The notes beneath the pieces are model-generated. The model was not told where the DNA came from and made no database searches. It saw only the letters and a list, made by a program, of their open reading frames with translations. DNA of 64,000 bases from Sepioteuthis lessoniana (lineage: Eukaryota > Mollusca > Cephalopoda > Myopsida > Loliginidae), in the NCBI GenBank assembly GCA_963585895.1, contig OY757904.1, positions 63,098,008 through 63,162,007 on the forward strand. Reading direction: 5' to 3'. The position numbers were made by a program, and so were the translations under genes. Position 1 is the first letter of the stretch. The number at the start of each line of letters is the position of its first letter. Positions 1 to 11,536 of the stretch are shown piece by piece.

Positions 1-470
1 TTTGATTTAGACAGAATTACTCAACAAGGCATAAAGGACGAGGATCTCTTATGATCTGGGAGGCCTTATCATCTTCAAAAAAATTGAACTACAATTTTTC
101 AAAGGTCGAAAAAAAGCAGCAGATTATGTAAATAAGCTAAAGGATTTATTTTTCGCACAAGAAAGGCGTCGTCTATGTGGAGAAGAATGGAATTTTTCAG
201 CAAGATAATGCAGCTATTCACAATGCATTAAGGAAGTACATGCTTGAACCAAAAATAAGACTTCCTGACTACCCAGCGAGCTCTCCAGACCTAAACCCAA
301 TAGAAAATTTGTGGGGATTGATAGTTGCAAAAGTTTATGAAGGAGGTCGACAGTACTCAGCAATTTCTGAACTCAAAAAGGAAATTTTAGATGTATGGGG
401 AAAAAATCTGAATATGGGAACAGGAAAAAATCATATATGATAGTAGTATTCCGAGTCAAGTAAGAACATT
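1..470 (+). mobile_element. Tc1-like transposase remnant (DD34E), cut by the window edge
   Basis: The C-terminal half of a Tc1 transposase. Around 20-125 a frame reads RGSLMIWEALSS, like the family's G-x-V-M-V-W-G motif. From 177 it reads IFQQDNAAIH (second catalytic Asp) and LPDYPASSPDLNPIENLWG (the Glu of DD34E in IENLW). At least two frameshifts between these parts make it a dead copy. The 5' half lies outside the window. Confidence 0.85.
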
Positions 471-496
471 AAGATTATAATTCCCAAAAATTCACT

Positions 497-720
497 CTGA
501 ATTGTCCAGCAGGGCACATAGTGTAACGGTTATAGGCGTTGGATCCCTAAGCTTCTTAGGAGACTATCATTTGGAGGTTGTAGGTTCAATCCTGACTGCA
601 GGCGAGTAACAATACAGGAATACTTAAAACCTGTACTTGGTTATAGCTAACGGAATCAGAACAAGCGATCCCTGTGGATTCAATAAAGGACGTAGTATGA
701 AGGTTCCCAAGTTCAACAAA
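497..720 (+). mobile_element. tRNA-derived SINE-like element
   Basis: A tRNA-like head: an A-box-like TAGTGTAACGGTTATAGGCG near 519 and a B-box-like GGTTCAATCCTGA near 582, about 60 nt apart, followed by a non-tRNA body. No cloverleaf for a working tRNA can be formed, so it is read as a SINE, not a tRNA gene. Confidence 0.55.
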
Positions 721-740
721 CACCTGAAATTTTAGAATCA

Positions 741-794
741 AGTATAAATGCTAATATATATATATATTAGCATTTATACTCAATTCATTCTTCA

Positions 795-835
<41 letters not shown>

Positions 836-848
836 GAAGAATGAATTG
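741..848. repeat. Two abutting palindromes built on (TA)n
   Basis: 741-780 is a perfect 40-bp palindrome: AGTATAAATGCTAA and its reverse complement around a TA core. 781-848 is a second one, with CAATTCATTCTTCATA arms and a TA core broken by one G. They would form adjacent cruciforms. Confidence 0.85.
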
Positions 849-979
849 AAATTTCTTCATATGTTAAATTTAATTGTCTTTATGTCTTATCTTTCATATA
901 TCTGATTTTCATAATTAAAAAATTGTAAACAATATCTTTTTCTTCATTTTTGAGAGTGCTTTTATATTTATGTCAAGGG

Positions 980-980
<1 letters not shown>

Positions 981-1014
<34 letters not shown>

Positions 1015-1064
1015 TGTGTGTATGCGTATGTGTGTGTGTGTGTGCGTATGTGTGTGTGTGTGTG
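981..1064. repeat. (TA)n then (GT)n microsatellite
   Basis: 981-1011 is pure TA; 1012-1064 is GT-rich with GC interruptions. Confidence 0.95.
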
Positions 1065-2720
1065 GGATCGTCAATGTATAATTTCAGCTTTCATGATTTT
1101 TAATAAAAATTTTATTTTCTTCAACATCAAATATATTAAGATTTAATTATTTTTACGTGGAACATTATAAATAGATACGCATATTATTAATTATTCCTTA
1201 ACAAGCTCTCCGGCATTAAAATTCTTTTACTCATCATATGAGAATGCAGGCGTCAAAAAATAAGTACACCTCTTACATATATGTAGGCGATTTTATTTTT
1301 GGTTATGGAAGTATTATAAATTTATTTTTGACTAAAGATTGGCCATATAAGATATATAATGATATCGATTTCGGTATAGAATGTTTAACAAACAAAATTA
1401 GAAATTCTCGTATCTGTGGTCTTGAAGAAAACTGAATCGAATTTTTGAGAGATTAAAAGAAAATATTAAAGGGATAAAATAAAATTTGCAATTTAAAAGA
1501 AATTTTGAGAGAATAACATTTGTAGGAATTTGTGACACTAAAGCCAAGTTTACTATTTAACTGGGTAATATTTTAGGGGGCTTTAGTGCGCAATATTAAA
1601 CGGTAATTCAAACAGTAAGTTTAAACAGTAAGTTCCGCAGCTTTCTAGTTTGGATACTGATTCGAAAAGATAACACAGACAATAATGTTTTTAAAAAGGG
1701 ATTTTATGCAAAGGAACAAGAAAGAAAGGGATACAAAAGATAAAGTGTTGCAAATTTTTAGTACAATTTGCTGGAACTTCTCTTGGAGAGTGTCCGGAAA
1801 AGAAAGTTCTTTGAATTTGAGCATTTTCGTTTCTTTTTTTGTTTTGTTGAATTGTATCAGAGTTCATTAAATTGCGAGTCTTTAAAGTTCTTTTCAGCGG
1901 AATTCTCGGCTGAATTTTCTTTCAGTTGTTTAACTTGGTAGGATATCAGTAGTCGAATTTCGTTTAATTTTGCATTTATTTCTTGGGAAGCTTCTTGCCC
2001 GTTCGAGCTTACCGGCAATTCAAGAAACGAGTGACGAAACCCATCTGCTGGTTAATTTTTCCTGCCTTCAGTTCGGTCTCCGAATTCGTACTGAGGATCT
2101 CAATAACAGTTCTCGACAAAACACGGAAGTAGCTTTTTGGTGCTGCACTATCTGTGATTCCTTCTCCCTTTTCTACTCTGGCCGAATCAAGTGCCGTGCG
2201 TGTTCGACTTGATTTCTTTCATAATTTTTTATAAGATGTATATATAAGATGTCAATATTGTATGTGAAAAGTTTGCTGTGTCTTTGATTTTCAGTATTAG
2301 AGAGTGAGTAGAGATTTTGAAACAACCTTTTAATGTTTCCTATTCATTGTTTATTTATCATGTATTGAGAGTTATGTGCGTTACTCAGACCAGAGAGAGA
2401 GAGAGAGAAAGAGAAAGTGAGAGAGATTAACATTGGAGAGATAGAGAAGGAAGAGAGTAAGAAAGAGTGAATAAAATATATATCTAAAGAGAGAAAAAGA
2501 GCACATATGACAGAAGGAAAAAAGGAATGCAAATGATTAAATGATAGAATTTTGGAAGAAGAAGAAGAAGAAAAGAGATGAAGAAAGAAAGCGAGCAAAC
2601 TAACAAGGAGAGATTAATTCTTAGTGTGTGAGAGAATTGCAAAGTAACATCCTTTATATAAATAGAGAACGAGAGTGAGAGAGGTAAAGAAGAATATATA
2701 TATGGTCATCCACAGACAGA
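1065..2720. other. No recognisable gene; AT-rich, with a GA-rich tract
   Basis: Only short open frames with no family resemblance. 2390-2690 is purine-rich on the + strand (GAGA/GAAGAA). The frame at 1970-2212 (80 codons) resembles nothing I know and is not called a gene. Confidence 0.6.
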
Positions 2721-2724
2721 CTGT

Positions 2725-2842
2725 TTCGTTGTATCGCAACTCTTCAATGTGGCTAGACACGTGGGGCACTTCAAGCTGAGATCGAAACCCGCTCAACTTT
2801 ACACTAGATTTCGTATCTTACCGTTAAGCCATCAGGTGACCA
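2725..2842 (-). mobile_element. tRNA-derived SINE head
   Basis: On the minus strand: CCTGATGGCTTAACGGTAAG (A-box-like) then GGTTTCGATCTC (B-box-like) about 50 nt later. No body with a known tail was recognised. Confidence 0.45.
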
Positions 2843-2904
2843 ATTTCATCTTGAGAATCGTAACGAATTATGTATTAGCTTTTGTTTGTTTTTATATTTT
2901 GCAC

Positions 2905-3052
2905 TAATTATATCTATTGGATCTGAAGAAGTCCTATTAAATTTGGTGTTATTGATTCATATCAATACCCATAATATGATGGAAATAAATTTATAATCCT
3001 AATGTGATTGGGTTTTGTTTTACTTAAAGGTATATATATATATATATATATA
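2905..3052 (+). mobile_element. Penelope-like element 3' terminal fragment
   Basis: Contains ATCTGAAGAAGTCCTATTAA and GGAAATAAATTTATAATCC, closely like the terminal segment of the Penelope-like element at 11293-11390, and like it ends next to a (TA)n tract. A solo terminal fragment without coding sequence. Confidence 0.6.
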
Positions 3053-3136
3053 GTAACAGTATGTGGTTACTACGGATATAATGATTTATAAGTTATTGCT
3101 CAACTATGTTGCATTGAAACTCTGTTAACAAAAAAG

Positions 3137-3515
3137 TTGGCCAAGTCGACTGGGGGTGCTGTGGAATAAACTGACTGAAGTTCTGCTGAGGGGTAAGAAA
3201 CCCCCATAAATGAGTGTCCAGGATATGATACTAAACAATCTGATAATGAGGCTCCAGTAATGCTGAACTTTGGGAAATGCAGAGAACCCTTTTATTGCCA
3301 TTGCTCTCACATCCACTCTGACCGGAGCGGTAGCACCTGATAAGGTCCTCTCTGTGGGTCAAATAGAAGTAAACTATGTACATACACTAAACTGAGTTGT
3401 TTGAAATAGAACTATATTTGACATTGAAACTGCTTACTTATACTAAACTGAACTGTTTGAAATAGAACTGTTTTGACATTTTATCTGAGTACTTACGCTA
3501 AGTTTGGTTTGGCTT
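3137..3515 (+). mobile_element. Dispersed repeat R1, copy a
   Basis: R1 is a family defined from this window. The head has a 'TCGACTGGG..', 'CTGCTGAGGGGTAAGA', 'AGTGTCCAGGATATGA' pattern; a middle reads 'GGAATGC..GAACCC'; next come TGTTTGAAATAGAACTG units; and the 3' tail is GGTTGATATGCCATAAAACC. Here the head and several internal units (3390-3500) are kept. Confidence 0.7.
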
Positions 3516-3518
3516 TGA

Positions 3519-3748
3519 GAGTTTGGTTTGATTGTTCAATGGCATATCAGCCCCTTAGGTTATTTAATGCCAAATCTATCCTTCCAGAAGAACTGTAGTT
3601 GTATTATTTTACCCATAGCCGGAATGATAAGGGTATTCATCCCTTTCCCAATGGTATTTGTCCGAAAGTGAAAGTGAACTGGAATTCGAACTCGCTTACT
3701 CCCGCAGTCCAGTGCTTTAACCATTAAACCCCGAAGGCACCCCCATGC
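3519..3748 (-). mobile_element. tRNA-derived SINE, family S1
   Basis: Minus strand: GGTTTAATGGTTAAAGCACT (A box), CGAGTTCGAATTCCAG (B box), a body with GGGTAAAATA, and the tail GGCATTAAATAACC then GGCTGATATGCC. Inserted between two R1 segments. S1 copies share this tail with R1. Confidence 0.8.
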
Positions 3749-3754
3749 TTATGC

Positions 3755-4147
3755 TAAATTGAATTTTTTGGACTACGACACTAAAAAGTCAGATGGTGAG
3801 GCTCCAGGAATGCTGGAGCTTTGGGGAATGCTAAGTACTCATTTTTTTCCATCGCTCCTAAGTTTACTCAGGCCCTGAACGGTAGCACCTGATAGGGTCC
3901 TATCTCTGGGTCAAATAGAACTATAGTGTGTATTTATGCTAAACTGAATTGTTTGAAATAGAATTGTGTGTAAACAAAAAACTGTACTTATGCAAAACTG
4001 AATTTTAAAAAATAGAACTCTGTTGACATTTAAACTGTGTACTAATGCTAAACTAAACTGTTTGAAATAGAATTGTTTTTATGTATAAAAATGGATTTGG
4101 CTTTAAATAACCTACCATAGTTGACATGCCATAAAACCAAACATGAC
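3755..4147 (+). mobile_element. Dispersed repeat R1, copy b (with 3' tail)
   Basis: Keeps the middle (AGATGGTGAGGCTCCAGGAA), several TTGAAATAGAACTG units (3950-4080) and the tail TTGACATGCCATAAAACCAA. The head is largely missing. Confidence 0.7.
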
Positions 4148-4399
4148 CAACAAAACTAAATTGTATAAATATGTATCAGAAAAATCAACACATCGCTTAC
4201 ATAGACAGTTTCATTCTTGGTTGTAAAGTTTGTATTCCCCCAACCTTTACCCCACAAGTAGGATGGGACACAAGGCCAATATTTCAGTGGGGTTCAAGTA
4301 GTTTGAAATCTGAACTTTTCTTAGTTACCAAAATAGATAAAGAGTTCAGTCTTAATGAATAATTGGATTAATTCTTATTTCAAAGTATTATGGCTATGC

Positions 4400-4502
4400 A
4401 ATAAGACTGCAAACAGCCACGTCCAAGATTTGAACTCGACTTGCCCAGTCCATTCATACCACGATAACCGTTACTTACGCTATGCGCTGCTTAGCTGCAA
4501 TG
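4400..4502 (-). mobile_element. tRNA-derived SINE head
   Basis: Minus strand has TAACGGTTATCGTGG and GAGTTCAAATCTTGG in tRNA spacing, like the head of family S2. The body is not recognised. Confidence 0.55.
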
Positions 4503-4609
4503 AGGTTGAAAAGTTAGTTTTTGTTAAACAGATTCAATAAAGTAAATTTTCTGCAGAAAATAATGGATAAGGATATCAGTTTAGATAAAAATGATAAAAT
4601 ACATCTTTT

Positions 4610-4880
4610 ATTGAGACAGGCTCATTGGTCTAGTGAATAGAGTGTTCGCCAATGGTCCGAGAGACCCGGGTTCATTCCCAGGTCTCGTCATACCAAATAC
4701 TTTAAAAATGGTACTTGATACCTCCTTGCTTAACACTCAGCAATACAAGGTATGCATCAAGGGTAAAGTGGAGCAATCCAGGGAAATGAGTAGCGCCCTC
4801 CCCTACACCTTAGTGTAGTAGCTATCGAAAAGGGAGCCTTCGGGTCACCCTCGATTACGATCACCAATTTTACTTACTTT
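4610..4880 (+). mobile_element. tRNA-derived SINE, family S3
   Basis: Head CATTGGTCTAGTGAATAGAG (A-box region) and CCGGGTTCATTCCCAGG (B box), then a body shared with the copies at 44666, 29722, 23876 and 55024: CTTGATACCTCCTTGCTTAA and GGGAGCCTTCGGGTCACC, ending TTTTACTTAC. An open frame across it is a by-product. Confidence 0.85.
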
Positions 4881-5120
4881 GTTGAGAAGAAAATTGAATA
4901 AATCAGCAGATATAAAAATGAGAATTAAGAACACTTTTTATTTCTGAAAACAAAACAAACTAAAAACATATAAAAAATATTCATACCCACAAATATATTT
5001 CAACGGTCTTTGCTTTGAAACACCATCATTCAGGTTCTATTATGGAGATTATTTATATACAAAGGTATGGAACCAGAATCATTCAGGATGATATATTCCT
5101 TTTGCCAAATTGAAACCAGG

Positions 5121-5126
<6 letters not shown>

Positions 5127-5171
<45 letters not shown>

Positions 5172-5199
5172 CAATGGTAGTAGTGATTTATGGGCGGGA

Positions 5200-5249
<50 letters not shown>

Positions 5250-5283
5250 TCCCGCCCATCAATCACTACTACCATTGAAATAT

Positions 5284-5324
<41 letters not shown>
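5127..5324. repeat. (TA)n array with a long inverted repeat
   Basis: Arms 5170-5202 and 5247-5279 are 33 nt with one mismatch (left arm begins TTCAATGGTAGTAGTGATTT). Pure TA fills the loop and both flanks, so the whole 198-bp block can fold back on itself. Confidence 0.9.
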
Positions 5325-5326
<2 letters not shown>

Positions 5327-5329
5327 ACT

Positions 5330-5570
5330 CACCTATAAATAATTACACACCACAGAAATTTATTCTATAAAAAAATGATTTTCTTCTAAAGCAAACAAAC
5401 TGTGATTTTATTATTTCAAGTGAAATTATACACTCAAAACGTATGTTATTAGGTACAGTTTATTACTAAACTCTCCAGCGCTGAAACTCAATAAGAAAAT
5501 TGTATCATAATCATATTTGAGTTGCATCTTTTTCGGTGTTGAAACGTTTTTAAAAATAAAACAATTAGAG

Positions 5571-5609
<39 letters not shown>

Positions 5610-5705
5610 CTAAAGATTTATTCAAACGGAACTATCCAAATTGATTGCTCATTGTAAAGTTTATAACATATGTAAACATCTATAAATATACTTACATTGA
5701 GCAAA

Positions 5706-5789
<84 letters not shown>

Positions 5790-6742
5790 GTAAGTTATAA
5801 CATTGACAGAGTGAGCATTGGTAGGGAACTGTTAGTTTTCCGTCTACATTTAGTCCATCGACAAGAGAAAATGATAGTACTCAAGGGCCGTTGACATATA
5901 CATATTTATCCAACTAGATGGATACATAGATATTGAAAGAGAGATAGAGAGAGAAAGAGAGAGAGAGAGAGGTGGGGAGATGGAGAGAGATTAAGTTTTA
6001 AGTCAACTTTTCATGTAACTAAAAGTGAAGGACATATTTTTTTCATTTTGCTCAAAAGTTGTCACACTTGATTATATATCAGTCATGTTTTATCTATAAA
6101 TAACCGATACACCTATATGCCTCACCTTGCTGCATTTAAAACTTATATGATACTAAACGAAACCTATCAAAGCATTTTCTACTCGCCAACCCTCAACTTG
6201 TCTCTTGATACAATGATTACTCTCACATCCTTCCTTTCTTTGTAAGTGAAAACCTCTTGGGCTTTAATTGACTGAATAGCTTCCCAGTTTCCCATGCCAA
6301 CCAGACAGTTGATCAATTATTCTGATTACAATCACTTTTCCATCATTTTGAAAGGCATTATAATTTGAAGTGTTTTTCCATGCATGGGAGCTAACGTGAA
6401 AAAAAAAAAAAAAACGCTTATAAATAAGTTGGTCAATGGTTTGTCTTTGTCTTTATTTTTACTTAACAGAAGGGATATGAGATCAGGCCATTTTGTTATC
6501 TTGATCAGAATACAATTGACGATGAAGAACAGAAACAAAATGCCTCACTCTATTCATAAACGATCTAGTATCTGGCAAATAACGATGTATTTCTGTTGAC
6601 GAAAAGTATGTATACAATAGGGTATTCTTTTTGATTGATTTTGAAGCTAAAAACTAAGAAGAACGAGTTAGATCAGTTGATATTCCTGATCATACATAAC
6701 CATGAAACAATAATTTTCCCCTCAGGCATAAGTATTGTTTTC

Positions 6743-6777
<35 letters not shown>

Positions 6778-7070
6778 CATAAATATGTGGAAAGTTGGAT
6801 AAATCAAACACATGACTCAAATCTAAATGTGTGATATCACACATCTAAACAAAAATATTTTTATATTGCAGACATATTTTATTTGACTAAATGCTACCAA
6901 ATGAATCAGAGCGCTCCAGGCTTGTAGAGAGCTCTGTCATCAAAATTTCAGTAGCTGAAATTTGTAAACAATGAGAAATCTACTGAAGAAACTGTGATGT
7001 GTACGGAGAATCATGTTCTAATGAACATATCTCGGATATTCGTTAGGGAAGACTTACCCTTTCGGTGTAT
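5330..7070. other. No gene; AT-rich with microsatellites
   Basis: (AG)n at 5575-5607; (CA)18 then (TA)n at 5711-5783; GA-rich at 5936-5992; (A)16 near 6399; (TA)n at 6747-6775. Open frames in these tracts are repeat translations. Confidence 0.7.
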
Positions 7071-7074
7071 TTTA

Positions 7075-9650
7075 CAGCTCCCGTCGACTAGGCAGGACAA
7101 TTCTCAATATTCTTGCCGTTCTCAATAATGTAGTAGTTTGGATGGTCGCCACTCGTCCGCTAACCTCGAAGTCCTCCAGTCCCTTTAGTAATCCTTTAGT
7201 TACTGTTCCAATCGCACAAATTACAATTGGCATAATTGTCACCTGCATGTTCCACAGTTTTTTCAATTCCCTAGCAAGGTCGAGGTACTTATCCTTCTTT
7301 TCACATTCTTTCAGTTTTATTCTGTGTTTAGCTGGGACAGCAAGTTCTCTTCTTTTTGTTGATTATCATTAAGTCTGGTCTTCTGGCCGAGATTAGTTAA
7401 TCCGTGTGTATGTCAAAGTCCCCTAGCAGTTTATGTGTATTATTTTCTACGGTGGGTGCTGGGTAGTGCATATGCCATTTCTTGCACATCTCCCAGTAGC
7501 TCACCTTGCCGACCCAGTCGTGTCTAGTCTTATATTCCTTCTGCGCTAATTTGCTGCATTCGCTTATTATGTGATTGATGGTTTCATATCTGTTATCGCA
7601 TAGCCTACATTTGCTATTTTGATGCGTCTTATCTATTCTCGCTTTGATTCTATTGGTTCTTATGGCGTTGTTTTGTGCCGCTATTAGGAGAGATTCCGTT
7701 TCTCTCTTAAAGTTTCTTTTTCTTAGCCAGGTCCAGGTTTTGTCGTGTGAGATGCGGCCATAGAGTTGTTTTTTTCTCCCACTTTTGTTTCCTAGTTGTT
7801 GTCATTCTATTGTCTATCGTGTTGTCCGTATCGTTTCTGATGGCTCTAATCAGTCCTTGTTCCTGTTTTTCTACATAGTCTTCGAGCTGTTGTATCGATG
7901 CGTCAAAGCTGTCTTCAATGCTGGCAAGTCCTCTTCTTCCCTCTTTTCTAGATACATATAGTCTGTCAACGTCGTCTCTGGGATATAATGCCTTATGCAT
8001 TCTTTCTAGTTTTCTTGTTCTTTAGTCCATTTGTTTAAGTTCGTCTCTGGTCCACTTTAGAAATGTTCCGGAATATCTAACGAGTGGTACAGCCCAAGTA
8101 TTTATTTCTTTGAAAAGGTTTCGACTAGAGGGTTTTGTCTCGAGTAGTTTTCTAGTACTCATGAGATATTCTTTTTGAATTTTGTCTTTCATTTCCACTT
8201 GTTTAATGGTGTCAGCCTCCAAGATACCCAAGTATTTGTAGGCTTCGTTTTATGCGAGCCTTCTAATCTTGTCTTGATTTGGTAGTTCCATTCCGTCAGT
8301 TAGATGTCGTTTGCCATTTTATTAGAAGCATTGCATATTTTTCTATACCAAATTCCATTCCTATGTCCTGACTATATATTCTAACAGCGTGTATTAGAGT
8401 TTCCAGTTCTTTTTCTTTTTTTGTAAATCGTTTGATGTCATCCATGTACGTTAAATGATTGATTTTTCCTGCGATCTACAAAGTTTGTATCCGGCTGTGC
8501 ATTTTCTGAGTATGTGGTTAAGTTGCATCAGGTTGACAGAGCATCTTCCTGGAAAATACCTTTTTTGGATCTTTGCTTCAGCTAAGCTTCTTCCTCCTGT
8601 TGTGAATTCAACTCTCCAGGTTTTCATGGTTTTGATGATAAAGTTTATGACTTCATGTCATATTTTGTACGTTTATTATCCAGCTATGCGGAACCATATC
8701 ATATGTCTTTTTGTAGTCAATCCAGGCCATAGCTAGATTTTTCCGTCTAGTTTTGTTCTCATTTAGAAGGTGTTGATCTATGTTAAGTAATTCTACTGTG
8801 CCTCTAGATCCTTTGCAGCATCCTTTCTGTTCGCCAGGGAACAAACTGCGGCTTCTTAGCGAGTAGTAAATCTCCTTCCTTATTTGTGCTGTTAATATTT
8901 TCCACCTCATTGGTAGGCAAGCTATGGGTCTGTAATTGTTTGGGGCAGTTCTTTTGTTTGGGTCCTTTTGTATCAATGTGGTCCTTCCTTTGGTCATCCA
9001 TTCGGGTATGATGTGCTCTTTGTAGGCATTTATTCATTTCTAGTGCTAGTCTGTTGTGAATGGAGATGAATTTTTGAACCAGACACCATGTATTCCATCA
9101 AAACCTGGCGTTTTCCAGTTTGGTATTTTTTAAGTATCATTTTGAATAAATCAGTGTGTATTTTTGCTTTTGCATCCGGTTGTTGGTATATTTTGTTGTC
9201 ATTTCCTCCCAATTGTTGATAGAATTTTCTTTCAATGCTTTGGAATGTCCCGTTTTGTCAGTATTGTTTTACCCTTTGTCGATATCTCTTTAATCTTCCT
9301 TCTTTCGCCAGTACTTTCTGGTTTGTTTCCTCAAGTTTTATCGAGAGCTTTTCTTGTGTTGTCGTTTCTTTTCTGTTCCAATTTATTCCAGCATCTTTCT
9401 TTTGTTTTATCATTTTTGCCTGTTTTCGTAGATTCTGGGTTGTTTTGTTGTGCAGTGTTTAGTTGGTTGAGGTTTCCATTTTCCGAAGTTGGTGATTCAC
9501 TTCGGATGGGTTGTGTTTGGTTGTTAATATTTGATGTGCCTGGTAATGTATTATTACTACCATGTTGATCATTAATTTCGGGTGTATTATTATTATTATT
9601 ATTACATACGCCGAGAGAGAGTGATTACTATATGACGTAAATATCCAGAT
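7075..9650 (-). mobile_element. RLE-type LINE (R2/R4-like non-LTR retrotransposon), decayed copy L1
   Basis: Reading from 9650 down: an Asn/Thr-rich N-terminal region; a reverse transcriptase with NNYRPIACLP, FPGEQKGCCKGSRGT and AWIDYKKTYDMVPHSW (catalytic block A, near 8660-8740); YMDD intact at 8437-8448; ETYKYLGILEADTIKQ; a CRLC..H..C zinc knuckle near 7553-7605; and the start of a restriction-like endonuclease domain ending KKLWNMQVT..GRVATIQTT. Single-ORF LINEs with this C-terminal CCHC plus endonuclease plan include R2, R4/Dong and NeSL. Many frameshifts and stops, and a deletion in the endonuclease core, make it inactive. The clade is not resolved here. Confidence 0.85.
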
Positions 9651-9865
9651 TAATTATATATATATTTATTGTTTGTTAATATATGCATAAATATATATTG
9701 TTTGCTAATATTTGATGTGCCAGGTAATGTATTATTACTACCTTGTTGATCATTAATTATCTGGTGTATTTCTATTATTATTATCATTATTATTATTATC
9801 ATTATTATTACAGAATTAGATACATACGTCAAGAGACAGCGATTATGACGTAAATATCCAGATTG

Positions 9866-9875
<10 letters not shown>
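9518..9875. repeat. Tandem duplication of ~180 bp at the LINE L1 5' side
   Basis: 9518-9660 and 9697-9875 match closely: both hold TTTGATGTGCC(T/A)GGTAATG, TTGATCATTAATT, an ATT run, and TATGACGTAAATATCCAGATT before (TA)n. On the minus strand the unit encodes SNNTLPGTSNI in the LINE N-terminal region. Confidence 0.75.
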
Positions 9876-9919
<44 letters not shown>

Positions 9920-9992
9920 TGTTCAGTGTTGAATGTTTTTTTTTGTCCTGATGGAATTACTCCCAACTCCGGTTTAACTGGACCGAATAATA

Positions 9993-10050
<58 letters not shown>

Positions 10051-10056
<6 letters not shown>

Positions 10057-10827
10057 TATTATTTTAAGGAGGATTTTAGGTATTTAAAACAAAATATAAC
10101 AACTGAATTTACTAAAGAAAATAATAATTATGTTCAAAAAAATAGAAAAAGGAAAATTATATGGTTTAACCCCCCTTTTTGTAAACTAGCCAATATAGAT
10201 GTAGGTAAATATTTTTTGAGACTGATAGATAAACATTTTAAACAAGATAATATATTGCATAAAATATTTAATAGGAAAACCTTGAAAATAAGTTATTCTT
10301 GCACTAATAATATTTCTCAAATAATAAATAGCCATAATAATAAATTAATTAATAAACTTCATAACCAAGTAAATAATAATAACATTAATAGTAAAAAAAT
10401 AGAATGTAATTGTAAATCTCAAAGTGATTGTCCAATGAATGGTTTGTGTAGTTTAGATAATGTAGTATACCAAGCTATTATTTATCCAAAAGAGGACATA
10501 AGTGATAAGAAATATTATATTGGCGTTTCTTCTACTAATTTCAAGATTAGATATGGAAATCATAAATATTCCTTTTCCCATGAGCATCAAAAAAATCAAA
10601 CTGCTCTATCAAAACATTATTGGGGATTAAAAAATAAAGGGTTAACCCCTGACATTCAATGGTCCATATTGAAAAGATCTAGTACCCCAAAATCTTTCGA
10701 TAGTAGGTGCAATCTATGTCTTGAAGAAAAGATCCACATTTTGCTTTTTCCTGAGCCAAAAATTTTACTAAATAAGAGAAATGAACTAATAGCCAGGTGT
10801 AGACATAGGGCCAAATTTAAACTATAA
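10051..10827 (+). CDS. Penelope-like element C-terminal region with GIY-YIG endonuclease
   Basis: One open frame from the (TA)n tract to TAA at 10825-10827, about 258 codons, with no stop. Motifs: IIWFNPPFCKLANIDVGKYF and LIDKHF..HKIFNRKTLKISYSC (the region after the reverse transcriptase), then CNCKSQSDCPMNGLC, a Cys-rich finger, then YYIGVSSTNFKIRYGNHKYSF, a GIY-YIG nuclease core (YYIG..R..NHK), then CNLCLEEKIHIL and LLNKRNEL..CRHRAKF. This order is that of the Penelope C-terminus. The reverse transcriptase is missing on the 5' side, where TA repeats begin, so this copy is not autonomous. The open frame suggests a fairly young fragment. Confidence 0.9.
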
Positions 10828-11292
10828 ATAATTAAGTAAAAAAATTTTTTTATAAAGCATAAATTTATTTGAGAATGAGGTTTAATTTTGAGAATAATTA
10901 TAATAAATTATTAGATAGAAAATTATGAAATAGCATATAATATATATGTACTAAGCATAAAAAATGTGACTGATATTTTGAAATTTTTGAAATTTTAAAA
11001 TATTTAAGTAAATTAAATATTTGTTTTTGTTTTAATATATCTATTACTGCATCTTTACGTGAGATTATTAATTAAAATTTAAATCTAATTAGAAATATCT
11101 GTAATTTAAGTCTATAGAAAAAATTTTTTTAAAAAAATTGTTTTAAAATAAATGTACTACATTGCCAACCGTAAATTTAAATTTAAAACGGAAGTGGGCT
11201 TAATGAAGAGATAACTCTTCACCCCTCTTCTATCCCCTCTCACTCTTCTATCCCCTCCCACTCTCATGTGTCTACTCTAGTTTTTTTATCTA

Positions 11293-11390
11293 ATTGATCT
11301 GATGAAGTCCTGTTAATTTTTTTTCGTGTTTTTGAAAATTTCAAAAATGCGTAACAGGATGGAAATAAATTTATAATCCTTTGTGATTGG
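11293..11390 (+). ncRNA. Hammerhead-ribozyme-like motif in the Penelope terminal repeat
   Basis: CTGATGA at 11299-11305, GTCCTGTTA at 11307-11315 pairing with TAACAGGAT at 11352-11360, then GGAAA. This is the hammerhead order CUGAUGA, stem II, GAAA. An extra A after CTGATGA faces an extra G before GAAA, and no clear helix I or III was found. Penelope-like elements are known to carry hammerhead motifs; activity here is doubtful. Confidence 0.4.
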
Positions 11391-11536
11391 TTTCGTTGTT
11401 TTTTTCTTAATGAAATTATTGCTCTGTATAATTGATACATTGAGCTCTTTACCTGGAAGATCTAAATATTCACGAATATTTTCTTGTCCTGATGGAATTA
11501 CTCCTAACTCCGGTTTAACTGGACTAAGTATTCTCT

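Noticed and set aside
1970..2212. 80-codon open frame with several cysteines
   Set aside because: No recognisable domain, no splice context, and the length is within chance for this composition.
4633..4818. 61-codon frame repeated at 44684
   Set aside because: Both are S3 SINE copies read through; the shared peptide reflects shared repeat sequence.
4610..4880. tRNA-like A and B boxes as possible tRNA genes (also at 44676, 53549, 53882, 54535)
   Set aside because: Repeated with long conserved non-tRNA bodies and target-site duplications, and no proper acceptor stem; these are SINEs.
5110..5894. Open frames of Tyr-Ile and Thr-His repeats
   Set aside because: Translations of (TA)n and (CA)n microsatellites. 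The same holds for similar frames near 9863, 11313, 15346, 50655 and 52646.
8455..9568. Plus-strand open frames across 8455-9568, and similar at 17708 and 18851
   Set aside because: Antisense shadows of the RLE LINE on the minus strand.
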